Assembly: GCA_003152095.1 (NCBI GenBank)
Contig: PLZI01000034.1
Span: 6,654 to 60,974 of the forward strand
Source: Acidobacteriota bacterium
Lineage (GTDB): Bacteria; Acidobacteriota; Thermoanaerobaculia; UBA5066
Direction of reading: 5' to 3'
Length of the DNA stretch: 54,321 nucleotides
Part shown: positions 50,660 to 54,321 of the stretch, one piece after another
Layout: the number at the start of each line of letters is the position of its first letter
Position numbering within the stretch: position 1 is the stretch's first letter
Translations under genes and position numbers: made by a program
The notes under the pieces: model-generated
The model's input: the letters and a program-made list of their open reading frames with translations, nothing else
Told to the model about the DNA's origin: nothing
The model's database searches: none

Positions 50660-51382
50660 GTGGAAGCTCGCTACCGCCGGGTCCTGCTGAAGCTCTCCGG
50701 GGAGGCGCTCCTCGGCAGCCAGCCCTTCGGCATCGAGCCGACGGTGGTCAAGCGCATCGCGGACGAGATCGCCGACGTGGCCCGCCTCGGAGTCGAGATG
50801 GCCGTCGTCATCGGCGGCGGCAACATCATCCGGGGCGTGTCCGCGGCGACCCAGGGGATCGACCGCGTCACCGGCGACAACATGGGGATGCTCGCGACGG
50901 TCATCAACGCGCTCGCGTTGCAGGACGCGCTCGAGAAGCGCGAGGTTCACACGCGCGTCATGACGGCGTTCGAGGTCCGCGCGGTCGCCGAGCCCTTCAT
51001 CCGGCGGCGCGCGATCCGGCATCTCGAGAAGAAGCGCTGCGTCATCTTCGCGGGCGGCACGGGCAATCCGTACTTCACGACGGACTCGGCCGCCGCCCTG
51101 CGTGCGAACGAGGTCCGTGCCGAGGCGATCCTCAAGGCGACGCGTGTGGACGGCATCTTCACCGCCGATCCGAAGACGGATCCGAAGGCGGTCCTTCTGC
51201 CGCGCGTGACGTACCAGGACGTGCTCGAAAAGGGGCTCGCCGTGATGGACGCCGCCGCGATCGCCCTCTGCCGTGACAACAAAATGCCCATTCGCGTCTT
51301 CAACCTCCTCGTGCCGGGCAACATCCGTCGTGTCGTGCTCGGCGAGGCGGTCGGAAGCGTCGTCGAAACCGCGAAGGCCTGA
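50660..51382 (+). CDS. pyrH: UMP kinase
   Basis: A 240-aa hexameric amino-acid-kinase family enzyme that phosphorylates [38 protein letters not shown] and [17 protein letters not shown] are diagnostic. It begins with GTG 4 nt after tsf, in the conserved tsf-pyrH-frr order. Confidence 0.95.
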   Translation: MEARYRRVLLKLSGEALLGSQPFGIEPTVVKRIADEIADVARLGVEMAVVIGGGNIIRGVSAATQGIDRVTGDNMGMLATVINALALQDALEKREVHTRVMTAFEVRAVAEPFIRRRAIRHLEKKRCVIFAGGTGNPYFTTDSAAALRANEVRAEAILKATRVDGIFTADPKTDPKAVLLPRVTYQDVLEKGLAVMDAAAIALCRDNKMPIRVFNLLVPGNIRRVVLGEAVGSVVETAKA

Positions 51383-51415
51383 ACGGGCCGCCGAGAAAAC
51401 GAGGAGGGCCGATCC

Positions 51416-51976
51416 ATGCCGCTGACCGAGACCAAGAAGGAAACCGAGCGCCGCATGCACGCGTCCCTGGACGCGCTCAAGGCCGAGCTCAAGCACCTGC
51501 GCACGGGCCGCGCATCCGTCGGGATTCTCGAGGGAATCCTCGTCGAGTACTACGGCACGCCGACCCCGCTGAACCAGGTCGCGAACCTCTCCACCCCGGA
51601 CGCGACGCTTCTCCTCGCGTCGCCGTTCGAGCCATCCCTCTGTCCGGTCATCGAAAAGGCCATCCGGACGAGCGACCTCGGCCTGAACCCGTCTTCGGAC
51701 GGAAAGGTCGTGCGGATCCCGGTTCCGCAGCCCACCGAGGAGCGTCGCAAGGAGATCGTCAAGAAGGCGCACGGCTTCGCGGAGCACGCGAAAGTCGAGA
51801 TCCGCCACCACCGCCACGAGGGGAACGACGCCATCAAGAAGGAGGCGAAGGCCTCCGGGATCTCGGCCGACGACGAGAAGCGCGCTCTCGACGAGGTGCA
51901 GAAAATGACGGACAAGAATGTCGCCGAAGTGGACCATGTCCTGAAGACCAAGGAAGCGGAAGTTCTCGCACGGTGA
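51416..51976 (+). CDS. frr: Ribosome recycling factor
   Basis: A 186-aa protein with HLRTGRASVGILEGILVEYYG near the N-terminus and the hinge and C-terminal helices (RIPVPQPTEERRKEIVK and the VEIRHHRHEGND region). A GAGGAGG ribosome-binding site precedes the ATG. Confidence 0.95.
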   Translation: MPLTETKKETERRMHASLDALKAELKHLRTGRASVGILEGILVEYYGTPTPLNQVANLSTPDATLLLASPFEPSLCPVIEKAIRTSDLGLNPSSDGKVVRIPVPQPTEERRKEIVKKAHGFAEHAKVEIRHHRHEGNDAIKKEAKASGISADDEKRALDEVQKMTDKNVAEVDHVLKTKEAEVLAR

Positions 51977-51980
51977 CCAG

Positions 51981-52664
51981 TTGACACGTGCCACGGCGTT
52001 GATCCCCGCCGCGGGATTCGGCGCGCGGTTTCACGACGGCGGGCCGAAGGCGCTCGTCCCGCTCGCGGGGCGTCCCATGCTTCTCCACGCTCTTGAGCGT
52101 CTCGCGGCGTCCGGCCGCGTCGGTGGCGCCGTGATTGCCGTGCCCGAGGGTTACGAAGACGCGTTTCATGTCGCCCTGAAGAGGGCGCCGTTTTCCTACG
52201 CGCTCGTCGAAGGGGGTATGACGCGACGCGAGTCCGTGGCGCGGGCGTTCGCCGCGGCGAATTTCGAGACCGACGACGAGCTCGTTCTCGTCCACGATGC
52301 GGCCCGCCCGCTCGTCGACTCGATCGAAGTGGCTGCCGTCGTCGACGCGGCCGAGAAGACCGGAGCGGCCATCGCGGGCTTCTCGGTCGTCGAGACGATC
52401 AAACGCGTCTCGGGTGGAACGGTGGGAGAAACCGTCCCACGGCGTGACCTCTTTGCGGCCACGACGCCCCAGGTTTTCCGTGTTGGCCTGTTTCGGAAGG
52501 CTCTCGCGAAAGCGGAGGGCGCCGAGGCCACGGACGACGCGGAGCTCGTCGAGCGGGCGGGGGGGGCGGTGACCGTCGTCCTCACCTCGCGCTGGAACAT
52601 CAAGATCACATACCCCGAGGACCTCGCCTGGGCCGAAGCTTTTCTCGGCCGGTCGCCCGCATGA
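51981..52664 (+). CDS. ispD: 2-C-methyl-D-erythritol 4-phosphate cytidylyltransferase
   Basis: A 227-aa MEP-pathway cytidylyltransferase. The CTP-binding ALIPAAGFGARF with KALVPLAGRPML, VLVHDAARPLV and TPQVFR are present. It begins with TTG 4 nt after frr; no better start is available. It overlaps ispF by ATGA. Confidence 0.92.
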   Translation: MTRATALIPAAGFGARFHDGGPKALVPLAGRPMLLHALERLAASGRVGGAVIAVPEGYEDAFHVALKRAPFSYALVEGGMTRRESVARAFAAANFETDDELVLVHDAARPLVDSIEVAAVVDAAEKTGAAIAGFSVVETIKRVSGGTVGETVPRRDLFAATTPQVFRVGLFRKALAKAEGAEATDDAELVERAGGAVTVVLTSRWNIKITYPEDLAWAEAFLGRSPA

Positions 52665-53131
52665 GGATCGGGCACGGTTTCGACGCCCATCCGCTCGCGG
52701 CCGGTCGCCCGTGCGTCCTCGGCGGCGTGACGATTCCGTCCGACGCCGGTCCTCTCGGGCACTCCGACGGCGATGTGGTGCTGCACGCCCTCGCCGACGC
52801 TCTCCTCGGAGCGGCGGCCGCGGGCGACCTCGGCTCGGTGCTCGGCACGGAACGCCCGGAGTGGAAGGGTGCATCCGGCGAGAGCCTCGTGCGGCACGTT
52901 CGCGAGCTGACGGATCACGTAGAGATCGAAAACGTGGACGTGACGATCCTCGCGGCGCGGCCAAAGATCGAGGAGTTTCGCGACGCCATGCGCGCGAACA
53001 TCGCCGCGCTTCTCGGCACCGACCTCGCGCGCGTCTCCGTCAAGGCGTCTTCCGGCAACGGCCTGACCGACTTTGGGCGGGGTGCGGGCGTTGCCGCGAC
53101 GGTCGTCGTTCTCGTTGGCGATCCCGCGTGA
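52661..53131 (+). CDS. ispF: 2-C-methyl-D-erythritol 2,4-cyclodiphosphate synthase
   Basis: A 156-aa zinc enzyme for the fifth MEP step. The metal-binding GHGFDAHPL, GHSDGDVVLHALADALLGAAAAGDLG and the KASSGNGLTDFGRG loop are visible. It overlaps ispD (ATGA) and rlmB (GTGA). Confidence 0.95.
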   Translation: MRIGHGFDAHPLAAGRPCVLGGVTIPSDAGPLGHSDGDVVLHALADALLGAAAAGDLGSVLGTERPEWKGASGESLVRHVRELTDHVEIENVDVTILAARPKIEEFRDAMRANIAALLGTDLARVSVKASSGNGLTDFGRGAGVAATVVVLVGDPA

Positions 53132-53859
53132 TCGTGTCCGGCTTCCACCCGGTGCGCGAGGTGCTCGAGCGGCGGCCGCGCTCGGTCGAGGCTCTGCTCG
53201 TGCAACGCGGCCGCAAGGACGCTCGCGTCGCGGAGATCGAGGAGCTTGCCCGCGAGAAGGGCGTCTCCGTCCGCATTGTCGCGAAGGAGGAGCTCGACCG
53301 GGCCGCGGGCCGCGCGCACAATGGAGTCGCGGCTCGTGTCGCGGAGCGCGCGTACGACGACGTCGAAGACTGCCTCGCGGGACCGAAGGGGAGCCGCTGC
53401 GTCCTGTTCCTCGACGAGATCACGGACTCCGGCAACCTCGGTTCTGTCCTGAGGACGGCCGCCGCGGCGGGGGCGTCTGTCGTTCTCACCGAGCGGCATT
53501 CGGCGGGCCTGAACGAGACCGTTTCGAAGGCCTCGGCCGGGGCGCTGGAGCGGGTGAAGGTCGGCAGGGTGGTCAATGCCGCCCGCTTCATCGAGCAGGC
53601 GAAGGAGGCCGGCTTCTGGGTATTCGGCGCCGCAGTGGAGGGTGAAAACCTTTACAGCGTAGACATTTCCGGCGACGCGGTGCTCTGTCTCGGCTCGGAG
53701 GGGACGGGTCTCAGGCGTCTCACGATGGAATCATGTGATCGATTGATTTCCATTCCGATGCGCCCGGGGGCAGGTTCGCTCAATGTGGCCGTGGCCGCCG
53801 GAGTCCTCGCGTTCGACTGGGTGAGGCGCCGGAGCGCCTCCGGTGGCAATCCGGCATGA
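53128..53859 (+). CDS. rlmB: 23S rRNA (guanosine 2'-O)-methyltransferase, TrmH/SpoU family
   Basis: A 243-aa SPOUT enzyme. The N-terminal substrate-binding domain starts GFHPVREVLERRP. The catalytic motifs are DEITDSGNLGSVLRTA (motif 1), LGSEGTGL (motif 2) and IPMRPGAGSLNVAVAAGVLAF (motif 3). The GTG at 53128 overlaps ispF. RlmB is the likely assignment, with TrmH-like alternatives possible. Confidence 0.9.
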   Translation: MIVSGFHPVREVLERRPRSVEALLVQRGRKDARVAEIEELAREKGVSVRIVAKEELDRAAGRAHNGVAARVAERAYDDVEDCLAGPKGSRCVLFLDEITDSGNLGSVLRTAAAAGASVVLTERHSAGLNETVSKASAGALERVKVGRVVNAARFIEQAKEAGFWVFGAAVEGENLYSVDISGDAVLCLGSEGTGLRRLTMESCDRLISIPMRPGAGSLNVAVAAGVLAFDWVRRRSASGGNPA

Positions 53860-53866
53860 AAATGGC

Positions 53867-53896
53867 TTGACGCACATGGAAGCAGGCTGATATAAG
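53867..53896 (+). promoter_or_regulatory. Promoter of the tRNA cluster
   Basis: -35 TTGACG (53867-53872), 18-nt spacer and -10 TATAAG (53891-53896). Transcription would start near 53903, giving a ~95-nt 5' leader before tRNA-Thr. The rest of 53860-53996 holds no gene. Confidence 0.65.
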
Positions 53897-53996
53897 CTTC
53901 AATTCGCGCCTTTGCCGAGGTGCGCGAAGCCGTGCTGCCGCTTTCCCTTGCAGGGTCCGGGTACACGGTCGAGCTCTCTTCGGCGGAAATGCGAAC

Positions 53997-54072
53997 GCTG
54001 GCGTAGCTCAACAGGTAGAGCAGCCGATTTGTAATCGGCAGGTTGCGGGTTCAAGTCCCATCGCCAGCTCCA
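53997..54072 (+). tRNA. tRNA-Thr (anticodon TGT)
   Basis: A full cloverleaf. The acceptor GCTGGCG pairs with CGCCAGC, the D-arm is GCTC-GAGC, and the anticodon loop TTTGTAA carries anticodon TGT (Thr ACA). The T-arm has GGTTCAAGTCC-type sequence, and CCA is encoded at 54070-54072. Confidence 0.95.
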
Positions 54073-54123
54073 CGGGTAAGCCTCCGGAGGGCCGGAGATC
54101 GGGATTGACGAAGGACGGGAAAC

Positions 54124-54211
54124 GGGCAGATGGCCGAGCGGTTAATGGCAGCAGACTGTAAATCTGCCGCACTCACGTGCTACGGGGGTTCAAATCCCTC
54201 TCTGCCCACCA
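54124..54211 (+). tRNA. tRNA-Tyr (anticodon GTA)
   Basis: A class II tRNA with a long variable arm. The acceptor GGGCAGA pairs with TCTGCCC, the anticodon loop CTGTAAA has anticodon GTA, the T-loop is GGTTCAAATCC, and CCA is encoded at 54209-54211. Confidence 0.95.
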
Positions 54212-54256
54212 TCTTTCGCGGAGCGAAAGACGGTGGACAGCTGCCGGCTGTTTTTT
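54212..54256 (+). terminator. Tandem hairpins, the second followed by a T-run, between tRNA-Tyr and tRNA-Thr
   Basis: A perfect 8-bp hairpin (54212-54219 with 54223-54230) is followed by a short hairpin ACAGC/GCTGT (54237-54251) and TTTTTT. The second has the form of an intrinsic terminator. The first may be an RNA-processing stem after tRNA-Tyr. Confidence 0.5.
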
Positions 54257-54270
54257 GGAAATTCACGCCG

Positions 54271-54321
54271 GCCCACGTAGCTCAGTTGGTAGAGCACGTC
54301 CTTGGTAAGGACGGGGTCAGC
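54271..54321 (+). tRNA. tRNA-Thr (anticodon GGT), truncated by the window end
   Basis: The 5' part of a tRNA is visible: acceptor GCCCACG, TA, D-arm GCTC...GAGC, anticodon stem CGTCC/GGACG with loop TTGGTAA (anticodon GGT, Thr). The T-arm and the 3' acceptor lie beyond the window. Confidence 0.9.

Noticed and set aside
1-54321. CRISPR arrays, prophage genes, transposases, rRNA
   Set aside because: None was seen: no regular short repeats with spacers, no integrase or phage structural genes, no rRNA motifs.

Overview
The window is about 54 kb of high-GC, gene-dense DNA from a diderm (Gram-negative) bacterium. It has TamB, a BamA/TamA-type barrel protein, TonB-C and RlpA lipoproteins, and several lipoprotein signals. 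The mix of an AgmX/MJ0042 protein, a doubled-CXXCH multihaem cytochrome, a SpoIID-like protein in a non-sporulation setting and NtrX-like regulation resembles Acidobacteriota (or possibly Myxococcota). That placement is an inference, because no 16S or database search was possible.

Layout. 1-1.3 kb: a compositionally different segment with three ~41-bp direct repeats around a CsbD-like gene and an alpha/beta hydrolase. 1.3-7.4 kb: a YgbA-family gene, an NtrX-like sigma-54 activator, pyrE, and an envelope group (GT-C glycosyltransferase, methyltransferase, SGNH hydrolase). 7.4-20.8 kb: dxs, a cation efflux gene, two tandem zinc dehydrogenases, tlyA, nadK, tamB and a seven-POTRA outer-membrane protein. 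20.9-26.7 kb: an unrecognised 458-aa protein, ribBA, and a three-gene block of decahaem cytochrome c, thioredoxin-TPR protein and AgmX-like protein. 26.8-32.8 kb: molybdenum cofactor genes (mobA, moaC, moaA, mog) followed by SpoIID and a fused NamZ (DUF1343)-MobB protein. 32.8-38.3 kb: quinone oxidoreductase, HAD phosphatase, a class V aminotransferase with serA (probable serine pathway), and ddl. 38.3-46.2 kb: rlpA, purB and a small zinc-ribbon gene on the minus strand, then arcA-argF, a TonB-C lipoprotein, an FHA-GAF-cyclase and rdgB. 46.2-54.3 kb: coaE-folD on minus, then rplM-rpsI-rpsB-tsf-pyrH-frr-ispD-ispF-rlmB and a tRNA Thr-Tyr-Thr cluster cut by the window end.

Genes are packed into co-directional runs. 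At 17 junctions the upstream TGA overlaps the next start as NTGA. Six are ATGA, eight are GTGA, and three appear to be CTGA, implying CTG start codons for tlyA, rlpA and the TonB-C lipoprotein. Many first genes have a TANNNT hexamer 5-9 nt before the start codon and no ribosome-binding site, which suggests leaderless transcripts. No CRISPR array, rRNA, transposase, integrase or replication origin was seen. There is no gene-free stretch over 300 bases.
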